Shown here: piece after piece, positions 21,656 through 30,473 of the stretch | Position numbering within the stretch: the stretch's first letter is position 1 | Layout: each line of letters starts with the position of its first letter | Assembly (NCBI GenBank): GCA_002402315.1 | Contig: DHFP01000129.1 | Location: forward strand, 1 to 30,515 | DNA length: 30,515 nucleotides | Direction of reading: 5' to 3' | DNA from: Clostridiales bacterium UBA4821 | GTDB taxonomy: Bacteria > Bacillota > Clostridia > Acetivibrionales > UBA4821 | Notes under the pieces: model-generated | Databases searched by the model: none | What the model was told of the DNA's origin: nothing | Seen by the model: the letters and a program-made list of their open reading frames with translations, nothing else | Program-made: the position numbers and the translations under genes

Positions 21656-21685
21656 GCTTCTGACTACTAGCCAATAGCCAGAAGC
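21656..21685. repeat. Inverted repeat between leuD and the PilZ gene
   Basis: GCTTCTG (21656-21662) and CAGAAGC (21679-21685) form a 7-bp stem with a 16-nt loop, just after the leuD stop. It has no good U-tract on the minus strand, so it may be a weak terminator or a processing stem. Confidence 0.4.
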
Positions 21686-21694
21686 TATTATCCA

Positions 21695-22189
21695 TTAGGT
21701 TCTCTGCTGCTTGATATACCCCATCAAACCGTTGGCTGCCATTATTGCCTGCATAAATTCCGGAAACGGAATAGCCTTATATTGCGTACCTTTTGTAATA
21801 TTGTGAATCTCGCCGATATCGAATCTTACTTCAATCTCATCTCCATTCGAGATATCCTTTGCAGCCTCAGCACATTCAATAATCGGCAGGCCAATATTTA
21901 TTGCATTCCTGTAAAAAATTCTTGCAAATGTTTCTGCTATAACACATGAGATTCCTGAAGCCTTTATGGCAATAGGTGCATGTTCGCGGGAAGAACCACA
22001 TCCAAAATTCCTTCCAGCAACCATGATGTCACCTTTTTGAACTTTTTTAACAAAGTCTTTATCTAAGTCCTCCATACAATGCTGGGCCAGCTCTTCAGGT
22101 TCGGATGAGTTCAAATATCTTGCAGGAATGATTACATCTGTATCTACATTATCTCCATATTTTATAACTTTACCTCTGATATTTTGCAT
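21695..22189 (-). CDS. leuD: 3-isopropylmalate dehydratase, small subunit
   Basis: A 164-residue swivel-domain subunit that with LeuC isomerises 2-isopropylmalate to 3-isopropylmalate. It probably also handles citramalate/citraconate for the cimA route. Motifs are GDNVDTDVIIPARYL (about 10-24) and MVAGRNFGCGSSREHAPIAI (about 54-73). The ATG at 22187-22189 has GGAGGG upstream and gives the normal length; a longer reading frame upstream is not needed. It lies 19 bp after leuC. A leuB gene, often next, is absent here. Confidence 0.97.
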   Translation of the reverse strand: MQNIRGKVIKYGDNVDTDVIIPARYLNSSEPEELAQHCMEDLDKDFVKKVQKGDIMVAGRNFGCGSSREHAPIAIKASGISCVIAETFARIFYRNAINIGLPIIECAEAAKDISNGDEIEVRFDIGEIHNITKGTQYKAIPFPEFMQAIMAANGLMGYIKQQRT

Positions 22190-22208
22190 ATTATTCTCCC
22201 TCCATCTT

Positions 22209-23474
22209 CTACATTCCAATCTCCTCGGGGCCTGCAATCTTACCTACTATTGCCGATGCAGCAGCTACTGCGGGGCTGGCAAGATAAACCTCGCTCTCCG
22301 GGTGTCCCATTCTACCTACAAAATTTCTATTTGCAGTAGATACTGCTCTTTCCCCTTTTGCAAGTATTCCCATATGCCCACCAAGGCATGGTCCACACGT
22401 AGGAGTACTTACAGCAGCACCTGAATTTATAAATATCTCAAGCAGCCCTTCCTTCATAGCATCAAGATAAATTTTCTGGGTAGCGGGTATAACTATACAC
22501 CTTACCCCCTTGGCAACATTCTTACCTTTCATTATCTGGGCTGCAATTCTAAGGTCTTCAAGTCTTCCATTAGTACAAGAACCGATTACTACCTGATCAA
22601 TCTTAATTTCTCCAACGTTATCTATTGTTCGTGCGTTTTCAGGCAGGTGAGGAAATGCTACGGTAGGCTTGACTTCACCGAGATTAATTTCATAGGTTTC
22701 TACATAATCAGCTTCTTCATCCGCCTTATAAATCTTGTAACTCTTCTTTGAATGTTCATTGATGTATTCTATAGTTTTGTCATCGACTTCAAATATACCA
22801 TTCTTGGCTCCGGCTTCAATTGCCATATTTGCCATGGAAAATCTGTCGTCCATTGAAAGTTCATTGAGGCCTTCTCCGGTAAACTCCATAGATTTGTACA
22901 GTGCTCCGTCGACTCCAATCATACCGATTATATGAAGAATTACATCCTTGCCGCTAACCCATTTTGAAAGTTTTCCTTTCAAAACGAACTTTATAGCTTC
23001 AGGAACCTTAAACCATGTTTCACCCGTTGCCATTGCAGCGGCCATATCTGTACTTCCAACTCCAGTTGAAAAAGCACCCAGCGCGCCATAGGTGCAGGTA
23101 TGAGAATCAGCACCTATAACAACATCACCTGCAACCACCAACCCTTTTTCAGGCAAAAGAGCATGTTCAATTCCCATCTCGCCAATCTCGAAATAATTTA
23201 CTATTCCTTTCTCCATGGCAAATTCTCTTATCATTTTACACTGTTCAGCGGATTTTATATCCTTGTTTGGAGTGAAGTGATCCGGAACAATTGCAACTTT
23301 TTCCTTATCAAATACCTCCCCCAATCCGGCCTTCTCATACTCCTTGACTGCAACCGGTGTTGTTATATCATTACCCAGAACAAGGTCAACCTTGGCCTTG
23401 ATTAACTGCCCGGGAACAAGCTTTTTTGCACCGCAGTGGTCAGCCAGAATTTTTTGTGTCATTGTCATTCCCAT
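22209..23474 (-). CDS. leuC: 3-isopropylmalate dehydratase, large subunit
   Basis: A 421-residue aconitase-family enzyme with a [4Fe-4S] cluster, of the shorter LeuC type common in clostridia and archaea. Cluster cysteines are in VIGSCTNGRLEDLR and TPTCGPCLGGHMG. The N-terminal segment MTMTQKILADHCGAKKLVPG and the aconitase motif GADSHTCTYGALGAFSTGVG are also present. GGGGAGA lies 5-6 nt before the first ATG; an ATG two codons later is an alternative. It is 15 bp after cimA and 19 bp before leuD. Confidence 0.98.
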   Translation of the reverse strand: MGMTMTQKILADHCGAKKLVPGQLIKAKVDLVLGNDITTPVAVKEYEKAGLGEVFDKEKVAIVPDHFTPNKDIKSAEQCKMIREFAMEKGIVNYFEIGEMGIEHALLPEKGLVVAGDVVIGADSHTCTYGALGAFSTGVGSTDMAAAMATGETWFKVPEAIKFVLKGKLSKWVSGKDVILHIIGMIGVDGALYKSMEFTGEGLNELSMDDRFSMANMAIEAGAKNGIFEVDDKTIEYINEHSKKSYKIYKADEEADYVETYEINLGEVKPTVAFPHLPENARTIDNVGEIKIDQVVIGSCTNGRLEDLRIAAQIMKGKNVAKGVRCIVIPATQKIYLDAMKEGLLEIFINSGAAVSTPTCGPCLGGHMGILAKGERAVSTANRNFVGRMGHPESEVYLASPAVAAASAIVGKIAGPEEIGM

Positions 23475-23489
23475 AAATGTCTCCCCTTT

Positions 23490-25079
23490 CTAATTCTCAA
23501 GCTCTTCACTAATCCTTCCATTCTTTGTCAACATATATTCAACAGAATCTACAAGTGCTTTCCAGCTTGCATTTATTATGTCTGTTGAAACACCAACAGT
23601 ACTCCACGAAGTTTGCCCATCGGTAGATTCTATTAAAACCCTAACCTTTGCCGCAGTAGCAGCGTCTGAATTTAACACCCTTACCTTGAAATCTATAAGG
23701 TGCATGTTTTTAATCTGAGGATAAAACACTTCCAGTGCCTTTCTTAGCGCCCTGTCAAGAGCATTTACAGGACCATCCCCTTCTGCTGCTGTTATTTCTG
23801 TCATCTCTCCTACCTTTACTTTGACTATTGCAGATGCGCTTAGCCCTTCCTTCTTAGGATCGGTTATTACAACCTTAAAGTTCTCCAGGTCGAAAAAGCT
23901 TTTAAATTTTCCTAACTCCTTCCTAACCATTAATTCAAATGAACTTTCGGCACCTTCAAACTGGTACCCCACATGCTCCAATTCCTTTAACCTGTCCATT
24001 ATTCTTTTAGTCTCCGGTGAGTCTTTCATTAAACCTGGCTCTACTTCATTTATAGCCGACAGGATAGTACTTCTGCCTGATACCTCTGACATGAGAATTC
24101 TTCTCTCATTACCTACAACCGCAGGATCTATATGCTCAAACGAAGCCGGATTCTTGCTAACCGCATCTATATGCATTCCGCCTTTGTGAGCAAATGCAGT
24201 ATTTCCTACGTATGGTTCTCTCTCATTATGAACTATGTTTGCTATCTCGCTTACAAACCTTGCTGTACCGATCAATCTTACCATGTTCTCCTCCGGTATG
24301 CATGCATACCCTTTCTTAATCTGGAGGTTGGGAATTATAGTACAAAGGTTTGCATTACCGCATCTTTCCCCAAAACCGTTAAAGGTACCTTGTACCTGGA
24401 CTGCACCTGCTTCTACTGCCATTATTGAGTTGGCAGTTGCCATACCGGTATCGTTATGACAATGTATGCCTATATCTATTTCTTTAAATTCTTCCCTTAC
24501 CCTCTTTGTAATCTCATATATCTCTAAAGGAAAGCACCCTCCATTTGTATCGCATAATGCCAGACAGTCAGCCCCTCCTTCAACGGCCGCCCGCAATGCT
24601 TTCATAGCATAATCAGGATTGGCCTTGTATCCATCAAAGAAATGCTCCGCATCAAAGATTACTTCTTTACCCTTATCTTTAAAAACCCTTAACGTATCAC
24701 GTATCATTAGAAGATTCTCCTCAAGGGTTGTCTTAAGCACTTCTGTAACGTGAAAATCCCACGACTTCCCAAATATTGCAACCGCAGGAGTGTCTGCTTT
24801 GAGCAGTGACTGCACATTTGCATCATCTTCCACCTTTATTCCCGCCCTTCTAGTGCTGCCAAAGGCGGTTAGCTTGATATGTTTCAACTCAAGTTTCTTT
24901 ACCCTCTCAAAAAACTCCAAATCCTTGGGATTGGATCCTGGGTTTCCTGCTTCTATATAGCTTATACCAAGCTTATCCAGCTTTCTAACAATCTTTAACT
25001 TATCTTCAACAGTAAAGGATATTCCCTGTGCTTGGGTCCCATCTCTTAAAGTGGAATCATAAACGTGCACCTTTGCCAT
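23490..25079 (-). CDS. cimA: Citramalate synthase
   Basis: A 529-residue enzyme condensing pyruvate and acetyl-CoA to citramalate, the start of a threonine-independent isoleucine route. The DRE-TIM barrel begins MAKVHVYDSTLRDGTQAQGI, and the HxHND metal site is at His206-His208-Asp210. A C-terminal LeuA-type allosteric domain follows (about 400-525). The DSTLRDGTQAQG opening and 529-residue length set it apart from the neighbouring leuA product. GGAGGAA precedes the ATG. A terminator-like hairpin separates it from leuA upstream. Confidence 0.94.
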   Translation of the reverse strand: MAKVHVYDSTLRDGTQAQGISFTVEDKLKIVRKLDKLGISYIEAGNPGSNPKDLEFFERVKKLELKHIKLTAFGSTRRAGIKVEDDANVQSLLKADTPAVAIFGKSWDFHVTEVLKTTLEENLLMIRDTLRVFKDKGKEVIFDAEHFFDGYKANPDYAMKALRAAVEGGADCLALCDTNGGCFPLEIYEITKRVREEFKEIDIGIHCHNDTGMATANSIMAVEAGAVQVQGTFNGFGERCGNANLCTIIPNLQIKKGYACIPEENMVRLIGTARFVSEIANIVHNEREPYVGNTAFAHKGGMHIDAVSKNPASFEHIDPAVVGNERRILMSEVSGRSTILSAINEVEPGLMKDSPETKRIMDRLKELEHVGYQFEGAESSFELMVRKELGKFKSFFDLENFKVVITDPKKEGLSASAIVKVKVGEMTEITAAEGDGPVNALDRALRKALEVFYPQIKNMHLIDFKVRVLNSDAATAAKVRVLIESTDGQTSWSTVGVSTDIINASWKALVDSVEYMLTKNGRISEELEN

Positions 25080-25114
25080 ATTAATTCCTCCATCACAAAC
25101 AATTAATAGTTTCT

Positions 25115-25148
25115 ATATAAAAAGCCCAGTCACCTGAGCCTGGACTTT
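25115..25148 (-). terminator. Terminator-like hairpin between leuA and cimA
   Basis: The RNA arms AAAGUCCAG and CUGGGCUUU (25140-25148 and 25121-25129) pair over 9 bp with one G-U. They are followed by UUUUUAUAUA. It lies 32 nt after the leuA stop and 36 nt before the region leading into cimA. It could lower cimA-leuC-leuD transcription relative to ilvBNC-leuA. No promoter is clear in the short space beyond it. Confidence 0.72.
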
Positions 25149-25179
25149 AATATATTCTAACCTACTTTGTTTTTCTCGT

Positions 25180-26712
25180 CTATCCCCTATTTAGAATATC
25201 CTCTCCATGCTCATACACCATTTTATTGATTGCATTTAAATATGCATTTATGCTTGCTTCAATTATATCTGTGCTGATTCCTCTTCCATTAGAGAATTTA
25301 TCATCTAACGAGATTCTTACTTTAACTTCACCTAATGCATCTTGACCCTCGGATACTGCACCAAGTTCATATTCATTTAATTCCAATCCGGTTCCGATAA
25401 TTCTTCCTATAGCATTAAAAGCTGCATCAACCGGTCCATCCCCTGTAGCCGCTTCTGTAAATATCCGGCCGCCTTTCTGAATTTTTATTACCGAGGTGGA
25501 AATCAATTTATTACCGCTGTTAATCTGGAAACTATCCAACACGAATGTCTGCGGAATTTCAAAGGTTTTATCCTGCACCAATGCTTCAATATCCCTATCT
25601 GTAATTTTCTTCTTTTTATCAGCCAGATTTTTAAACTTTCCAAATGCTTTTGAAATCTCGTCAACAGAAAGATTATACCCCATTTCTTTCAGTTTGTCTT
25701 CAAATGCATGTTTACCGGAAAGTTTACCCAAAACCATTTTATTTTGCTTGAGCCCTATGGATTCCGGGGTCATTATTTCATATGTGCTTTTTTCTGACAA
25801 GACACCGTGCTGATGGATTCCCGACTCATGCGCAAAAGCATTGGCACCAACCACAGCTTTGTTAGGCTGACATTTGATGCCAGTTAATTTTGATACAAGC
25901 TTGCTGGTTTTGCTTATTTGTGTTGTATCTATGTTATATCCGATATTGTAATAGTCCATGCGTGTTGCCAAAGACATAATAATTTCTTCTACAGCAGCAT
26001 TGCCGGCTCTCTCGCCCAAACCATTTATAGCACACTCAATCTGAGTTGCTCCATTCTCAATGGCTGCCAGACTGTTTGCCACAGCCAGACCAAGGTCGTT
26101 ATGGCAGTGTACACTTATATCTATCCTCTCTATTCCTAGAACATTTTCTTTGATTCCTTTTATAAGACTGCCAAATTCTAGAGGCATTGTATAGCCTACA
26201 GTATCAGGAACATTAATAACAGTTGCCCCTGCTTTAATTACTTCGCCAAAAATTCTATACAGGAACTGAGGATTGCTTCTACCTGCGTCCTCAGCCGAAA
26301 ACTCAACATCATCACAATACTTTTTGGCATGCTTAACCATTGCAACAGCTCTCTCTACCACTTCATCCGGATTCATTTTGAGCTTATATTTCATGTGTAT
26401 ATCCGATGTCGCAATGAATGTATGAATCCTTGGTCCGTCTGAATATTGGACAGCTTCCCATGCCCTGTCTATATCCTTTTCAAGGGCCCTTGCCAGGCCG
26501 CATATGGTAACACCTTTTACGTTTTGTGCAACAGCCTTCACAGCCTCAAAGTCTCCCGTAGATGCAACAGGAAATCCTGCCTCAATTATATCTACCTTCA
26601 AACTGGCAAGCTGATGGGCTATCTCCAGTTTTTCCTGTATATTGAGATTTACTCCCGGCGTCTGTTCACCATCTCTCAATGTAGTATCGAATATTTTAAT
26701 TCTCGATGACAT
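25180..26712 (-). CDS. leuA: 2-isopropylmalate synthase
   Basis: A 510-residue enzyme condensing 2-ketoisovalerate and acetyl-CoA, the first committed step to leucine. It starts MSSRIKIFDTTLRDGEQTPG. The metal-binding HCHND is at 202-206, and GLGERAGNAAVEEIIM follows. The C-terminal leucine-sensing domain (about 385-505) is present, so feedback inhibition is expected. AGGAGGAA precedes the ATG. It lies 13 bp after ilvC. Confidence 0.98.
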   Translation of the reverse strand: MSSRIKIFDTTLRDGEQTPGVNLNIQEKLEIAHQLASLKVDIIEAGFPVASTGDFEAVKAVAQNVKGVTICGLARALEKDIDRAWEAVQYSDGPRIHTFIATSDIHMKYKLKMNPDEVVERAVAMVKHAKKYCDDVEFSAEDAGRSNPQFLYRIFGEVIKAGATVINVPDTVGYTMPLEFGSLIKGIKENVLGIERIDISVHCHNDLGLAVANSLAAIENGATQIECAINGLGERAGNAAVEEIIMSLATRMDYYNIGYNIDTTQISKTSKLVSKLTGIKCQPNKAVVGANAFAHESGIHQHGVLSEKSTYEIMTPESIGLKQNKMVLGKLSGKHAFEDKLKEMGYNLSVDEISKAFGKFKNLADKKKKITDRDIEALVQDKTFEIPQTFVLDSFQINSGNKLISTSVIKIQKGGRIFTEAATGDGPVDAAFNAIGRIIGTGLELNEYELGAVSEGQDALGEVKVRISLDDKFSNGRGISTDIIEASINAYLNAINKMVYEHGEDILNRG

Positions 26713-26725
26713 ATTTAATTCCTCC

Positions 26726-27721
26726 TTATTTTCTAAGCCAGCTCATCATCTTTCTGATCTCTGCTCCAACTTTCTCAACTTGGTGCTCTGACTCCATCCT
26801 TCTCATTGCAAGGAAAGATGCGCGGTTGGCCTTGTTTTCCAATATCCATCTGGAAGCAAAAGCACCGTTCTGTATTTCTTCCAATACCTTTTTCATTTCT
26901 TTACGTGCACTTTCATTGATAATTCTCTTACCGGTTGTATAATCACCATACTCTGCCGTATCACTTATGGAGTACCTCATAAAGCTGAAACCACCTGAAT
27001 TGATAAGGTCAACTATGAGTTTCATTTCATGAACACATTCAAAATATGCCATCTCCGGTGAATACCCGGCTTCAACAAGTGTTTCAAATCCTGCCTTCAT
27101 GAGTTCCGTAACCCCGCCGCAAAGTACGGCCTGTTCTCCGAAAAGGTCTGTCTCGGTCTCCTCCTTAAAGGTTGTCTGAATAATACCTGCTCTGCCGGCG
27201 CCTATTCCTGCAGCATAAGCAAGAGCATAATCCCTGGCCTTCCCTGATTCATCCTGATGAACTGCAATCAAGCTTGGCACACCCTTACCCTCGACATACT
27301 GACTTCTAACCGTATGCCCGGGACCTTTAGGTGCAACCATAATTACATCTACAAAATCCGGCGGAACAATCTGATTGAAGTGTATATTGAAACCATGTGC
27401 AAACATAAGTACTTTACCGGATGTAAGGTTTTGCTCAACATCCCTCTTGTATGTATCGGGCTGCTCCTGGTCTGGGAATGTAAACATTATAAGATCTCCA
27501 GCTTTAGCCGCTTCTGAGACAGTAAGAACCTTAAATCCATCTTTCTGGGCTGTTTCTGCACTCCTTGACGTTTGGCTCCTTAATCCAATCACAACATTTA
27601 TTCCGCTGTCTCTCAGGTTTTGAGCATGGGCATGCCCCTGACTTCCATAACCTATAATGGCAACCGACCTACCCTTTAATAATTCAAGATTGCAATCAGA
27701 ATCATAATACATTTTTACCAT
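26726..27721 (-). CDS. ilvC: Ketol-acid reductoisomerase (class I)
   Basis: A 331-residue enzyme that isomerises and reduces acetolactate or acetohydroxybutyrate. The Rossmann motif GYGSQGHAHAQNL is at about 24-36. The cofactor loop GLRSQTSRS (about 46-54) has the Arg/Ser pattern of NADPH-dependent forms. KEETETDLFGEQAVLCGG supplies catalytic acidic residues. The single C-terminal domain shows class I. GGAGGAG precedes the ATG, 5 bp after ilvN. Confidence 0.98.
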   Translation of the reverse strand: MVKMYYDSDCNLELLKGRSVAIIGYGSQGHAHAQNLRDSGINVVIGLRSQTSRSAETAQKDGFKVLTVSEAAKAGDLIMFTFPDQEQPDTYKRDVEQNLTSGKVLMFAHGFNIHFNQIVPPDFVDVIMVAPKGPGHTVRSQYVEGKGVPSLIAVHQDESGKARDYALAYAAGIGAGRAGIIQTTFKEETETDLFGEQAVLCGGVTELMKAGFETLVEAGYSPEMAYFECVHEMKLIVDLINSGGFSFMRYSISDTAEYGDYTTGKRIINESARKEMKKVLEEIQNGAFASRWILENKANRASFLAMRRMESEHQVEKVGAEIRKMMSWLRK

Positions 27722-27726
27722 TTAAA

Positions 27727-28239
27727 TCACTCCTCCTCAAAATTACTTGTTTTTACTACTCTATTTCCTCTTTCAATAGCAATGGTGCCTGTTCTAACCA
27801 TCTCTTTAATGCCAAAATTTTTTATCATTTCTTCAAAAGCATTAATTTTATCTTCATCTCCTGTAAGTTCAATTGTTAACTCATTTTTTGATACATCAAC
27901 TATGTTCCCCCTGAATATGTCCACTATCTGAATTATTTCCGACCTGGTTTCCGGCGTAGCATTAACTTTAACCAATACCAGCTCCCTTATCAGTGATTCG
28001 TTAACTTCCAGCTGCTTAACCTTGATAACATCTATAAGCTTATTAAGTTGTTTACTTACCTGCTCGACAACGTATTCATCGCCATCCACCACTATCGTCA
28101 TTCGTGATACATTAGGAACCTCAGTAATACCAACCGCAAGGCTGTCAATGTTAAAGCCCCTCCGGCTGAAAAGTCCTGCTACCCTCGATAATACTCCAGC
28201 CTGATTTTCTACCAGCACTGATAAAATGCGCCTGCCCAT
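27727..28239 (-). CDS. ilvN: Acetolactate synthase, regulatory small subunit
   Basis: A 170-residue protein with an N-terminal ACT domain (RILSVLVENQAGVLSRVAGL, 3-22, then FSRRGFNIDSLAVG) and the usual C-terminal ACT-like domain. It binds the IlvB catalytic subunit and conveys valine feedback inhibition. AGGAGGG lies upstream of the ATG. It is separated from ilvB by 183 bp containing a palindromic repeat, an unusually wide gap for this pair. Confidence 0.97.
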   Translation of the reverse strand: MGRRILSVLVENQAGVLSRVAGLFSRRGFNIDSLAVGITEVPNVSRMTIVVDGDEYVVEQVSKQLNKLIDVIKVKQLEVNESLIRELVLVKVNATPETRSEIIQIVDIFRGNIVDVSKNELTIELTGDEDKINAFEEMIKNFGIKEMVRTGTIAIERGNRVVKTSNFEEE

Positions 28240-28303
28240 TTTCTTTAACCCTCCTTAGAAATCAATTTAGTCTTAAATTTTCTCAGTATTCCCTCCGAAG
28301 CTT

Positions 28304-28418
28304 ACTCCCTCCGTCAGCTTATGCTGACACCTCCCTCAAAGATGGAGGTATACTTTTTAGATTTTTCTCCTTTAGATCTCCCTCCCTGAGGGGGCTGTCA
28401 CATAGTGACAGGGGGAGT
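28304..28418. repeat. Palindromic intergenic element (MITE-like), ilvB-ilvN gap
   Basis: A 115-bp element with ends ACTCCC/GGGAGT. The two arms align with small gaps over about 33 bp (28304-28337 and 28386-28418). Each arm is itself a hairpin: GTCAGC-TTAT-GCTGAC at 28313-28328 and CTGTCACATAGTGACAG at 28395-28411. Just to its left, AGTATTCCCTCCGAAGC (28285-28301) matches the core of the 9463-9568 element. It resembles the GC-rich stem repeats scattered in many Firmicutes genomes. It is noncoding. Confidence 0.68.
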
Positions 28419-28422
28419 TCCC

Positions 28423-30054
28423 TTATAGTGTGCTTTCCTCCGGATCAATTAGAAACTCTGCTATAAACGGCTTATCATTCTCCAGCATCCTTTTTAGTGC
28501 ATCTTCAACCTGATCATTTTGGCTTACCCTTATACCGTCAATACCGTAAGCTGATGCCAGTTTTATAAAATCCGGGTTGCCGGTAAGCTCAACCTGCGAG
28601 TACCTTCCACAGTAATTGTTTCTTTGTAACTCTCTGACCATTCCCAGCCTGTAGTTGTTAAATAAAACTATCTTAACCCCAATATTATTTTGCTTTATTG
28701 TTCCCATCTCCTGCATGTTCATCTGGAAGCTTCCATCTCCGGAAATAACTATAACCCGATGGCTGGGTTTGGCAACCTTAGCTCCAATTGCAGCCGATAA
28801 GCCGTAACCCATTGTTCCCAGGCCCCCAGATGTAATAAAAGTTTTAGGTTCAATTGTCTTATAGTAATTTGCAGCCCATATTTGGTTCTGTCCCACCTCG
28901 GTTGTAATAATTGCATCCTTTTCAGCCAGGTCCGACAATCTTGTTATTACATACTGCGGTTTTACATATTGCCCATATCCTCCTTGAGAATCCCTTAGGG
29001 GCTTATCTTCTTTCCATTTCTTTATGCTTTCTATCCACTTATTATTTTTGTTTTGTTTAGTTAGTTTGACCAGTTCGGTTAGTACCAGCTTAACATCACC
29101 AACTATTGGTATTGCAACTCCGATATTCTTTCCAATTTCGGCAGGATCAATGTCTATATGAATTACTACTGTGTCTTTTGCAAAGTCATAGTTGGTACCC
29201 ATTGCTCTGTCGCCAACCCTTGCACCTATTATAATCAACACATCGGCATTCCTTACAGCCTGATTAGCGGAATAGGTACCATGTGACCCCACCATACCAA
29301 GATACAATTGGTGGTCAAAAGGCAGGCAGCCTTTACCCATGAGGGTATTTGCTACAGGTATAGACGCTTTTTCAGCCAATTTTTTCAGCTCGCCCGAGGC
29401 ATCTGCAGTAATTACTCCTCCTCCCGCACATATAACTGGACATTTAGCCCTTCCAATTGCCTCCGCAGCCTTTTTTATTTGCATAGTGTGTCCCTCAAAA
29501 TTTGGCTTATATCCTCGAATATCTACTTTCTGAGGGTAGCAGCTGAAGCTAATACCTTTTTGCTGCACATCTATTGGTATATCCACTAATACAGGCCCCG
29601 GTCTTCCGGTGGATGCTATATGGAATGCTTGTTTTATTATTCTTGGCAGCTCCTCCGTATTTTTTACCAAGTAGTTGTGCTTGCAAAACGGCGCTGTTGC
29701 GCCTGTGATATCAACTTCCTGGAAAACATCCCGGCCTATAAGGTCAGTAGGCACTTGCCCTGTTATGGCAACCAAGGGGATTGAATCCATGTACGCTGTA
29801 GCAATCCCTGTGATCAGATTTGTTGCTCCTGGCCCGGAAGTAACCATACATACCCCTGTCTTTCCGGCAGCCCTTGAATAACCGCTTGCCATATGAGCAG
29901 CGCCCTGCTCTTGTCTCACTAAAATATGCTTTATTGGTGAATCGAGCAATGCGTCATAAACCGGGCAGATTGTTGCACCCGGGTATCCAAATACAACTTC
30001 TACTCCTTCCAGTTCCAGACATTTTACTACTGCTTTTGCTCCAGTTAATTTCAT
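28423..30054 (-). CDS. ilvB: Acetolactate synthase, catalytic large subunit
   Basis: A 543-residue thiamine-diphosphate enzyme condensing two pyruvates, or pyruvate with 2-ketobutyrate, the first common step of branched-chain synthesis. The N-terminal VVFGYPGATICPVYDALLDS is followed by the catalytic Glu49 in LVRQEQGAAHMASGYSRAAG. The TPP/Mg motif GDGSFQMNMQE lies in the C-terminal domain (about 440-450). I use the ATG at 30052-30054, with GGAG 8 nt upstream; the GTG three codons earlier overlaps the ribosome-binding site. It heads the ilv-leu operon under T-box control. Confidence 0.98.
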   Translation of the reverse strand: MKLTGAKAVVKCLELEGVEVVFGYPGATICPVYDALLDSPIKHILVRQEQGAAHMASGYSRAAGKTGVCMVTSGPGATNLITGIATAYMDSIPLVAITGQVPTDLIGRDVFQEVDITGATAPFCKHNYLVKNTEELPRIIKQAFHIASTGRPGPVLVDIPIDVQQKGISFSCYPQKVDIRGYKPNFEGHTMQIKKAAEAIGRAKCPVICAGGGVITADASGELKKLAEKASIPVANTLMGKGCLPFDHQLYLGMVGSHGTYSANQAVRNADVLIIIGARVGDRAMGTNYDFAKDTVVIHIDIDPAEIGKNIGVAIPIVGDVKLVLTELVKLTKQNKNNKWIESIKKWKEDKPLRDSQGGYGQYVKPQYVITRLSDLAEKDAIITTEVGQNQIWAANYYKTIEPKTFITSGGLGTMGYGLSAAIGAKVAKPSHRVIVISGDGSFQMNMQEMGTIKQNNIGVKIVLFNNYRLGMVRELQRNNYCGRYSQVELTGNPDFIKLASAYGIDGIRVSQNDQVEDALKRMLENDKPFIAEFLIDPEESTL

Positions 30055-30127
30055 TAGTTTCACTCCAGTTTCAGTTCTTTTTTTATATATTCTTACATAT
30101 CAGGTAGTAATATTCAATAATAGGTAC

Positions 30128-30171
30128 AAAAAAACCCTTCTCCCTAGTAGAATATATCTAGGGACGAAGGG
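30128..30171 (-). terminator. T-box expression-platform terminator
   Basis: The RNA arms CCCTTCGTCCCTAG and CTAGGGAGAAGGG form a long stem around a short AU-rich loop. It is followed by seven U residues (30128-30134), about 75 nt before the ilvB start. Its first strand can pair instead with the T-box AGGGTGG region as antiterminator. Confidence 0.93.
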
Positions 30172-30420
30172 AAAACCTACGTGATACCACCCTAATTCGG
30201 TTCCTGATGGAACCCTCATTAAGTACTTTCGCATCAACCTTACCTGACATTCAGATAACGGTGAATACTCATTCCATAACGGGAAACCCGGCATACCCTT
30301 ACTTTTTGTTTCAGGGCAACAGCTCAGGAATGAGCTATACATGCAGCCTCCTGCTCATTTTCACCAAACATGAGCTCTCTGTAAGTAACAGGATGCATCT
30401 TTTATTCCTTCACAGCTTTT
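30128..30420 (-). promoter_or_regulatory. T-box leader riboswitch, leucine (CUC) specifier
   Basis: This fills most of the gene-free 30055-30515 stretch. The conserved T-box AGGGTGGTATCACG is at 30180-30193. In Stem I the base helix AAGGAAT/ATTCCT and the next helix ATGCA/TGCAT enclose a loop containing CTC followed by A (30332-30334 on the plus strand as GAG). The GAGAGCTCATGTTTGGTGAA stretch matches the Stem I apical part. CUC is a leucine codon, and the T-box UGGU fits an A discriminator base, as in tRNA-Leu. Uncharged tRNA-Leu would favour antitermination and switch on the ilv-leu operon. Confidence 0.93.
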
Positions 30421-30444
30421 GACTATTAAGTTGTAATTATAAAT

Positions 30445-30473
30445 ATTCTAACAATATTAGCTTAAGATGTCAA
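30445..30473 (-). promoter_or_regulatory. Sigma-A promoter of the ilv-leu operon
   Basis: A perfect -35 TTGACA (30468-30473), a 17-nt spacer and TAGAAT (30445-30450) on the minus strand. It stands about 25 nt before the T-box Stem I. The last 42 bp of the window beyond it show nothing I can identify. Confidence 0.9.

Noticed and set aside
23821..24189. Plus-strand 122-codon open frame opposite cimA
   Set aside because: It is the complement of a conserved enzyme and has a Ser/Leu-rich composition typical of antisense frames.
30100..30342. Minus-strand 80-codon open frame upstream of ilvB
   Set aside because: It lies entirely in the T-box leader and its codons coincide with RNA structural elements; no ribosome-binding site or protein family is evident.
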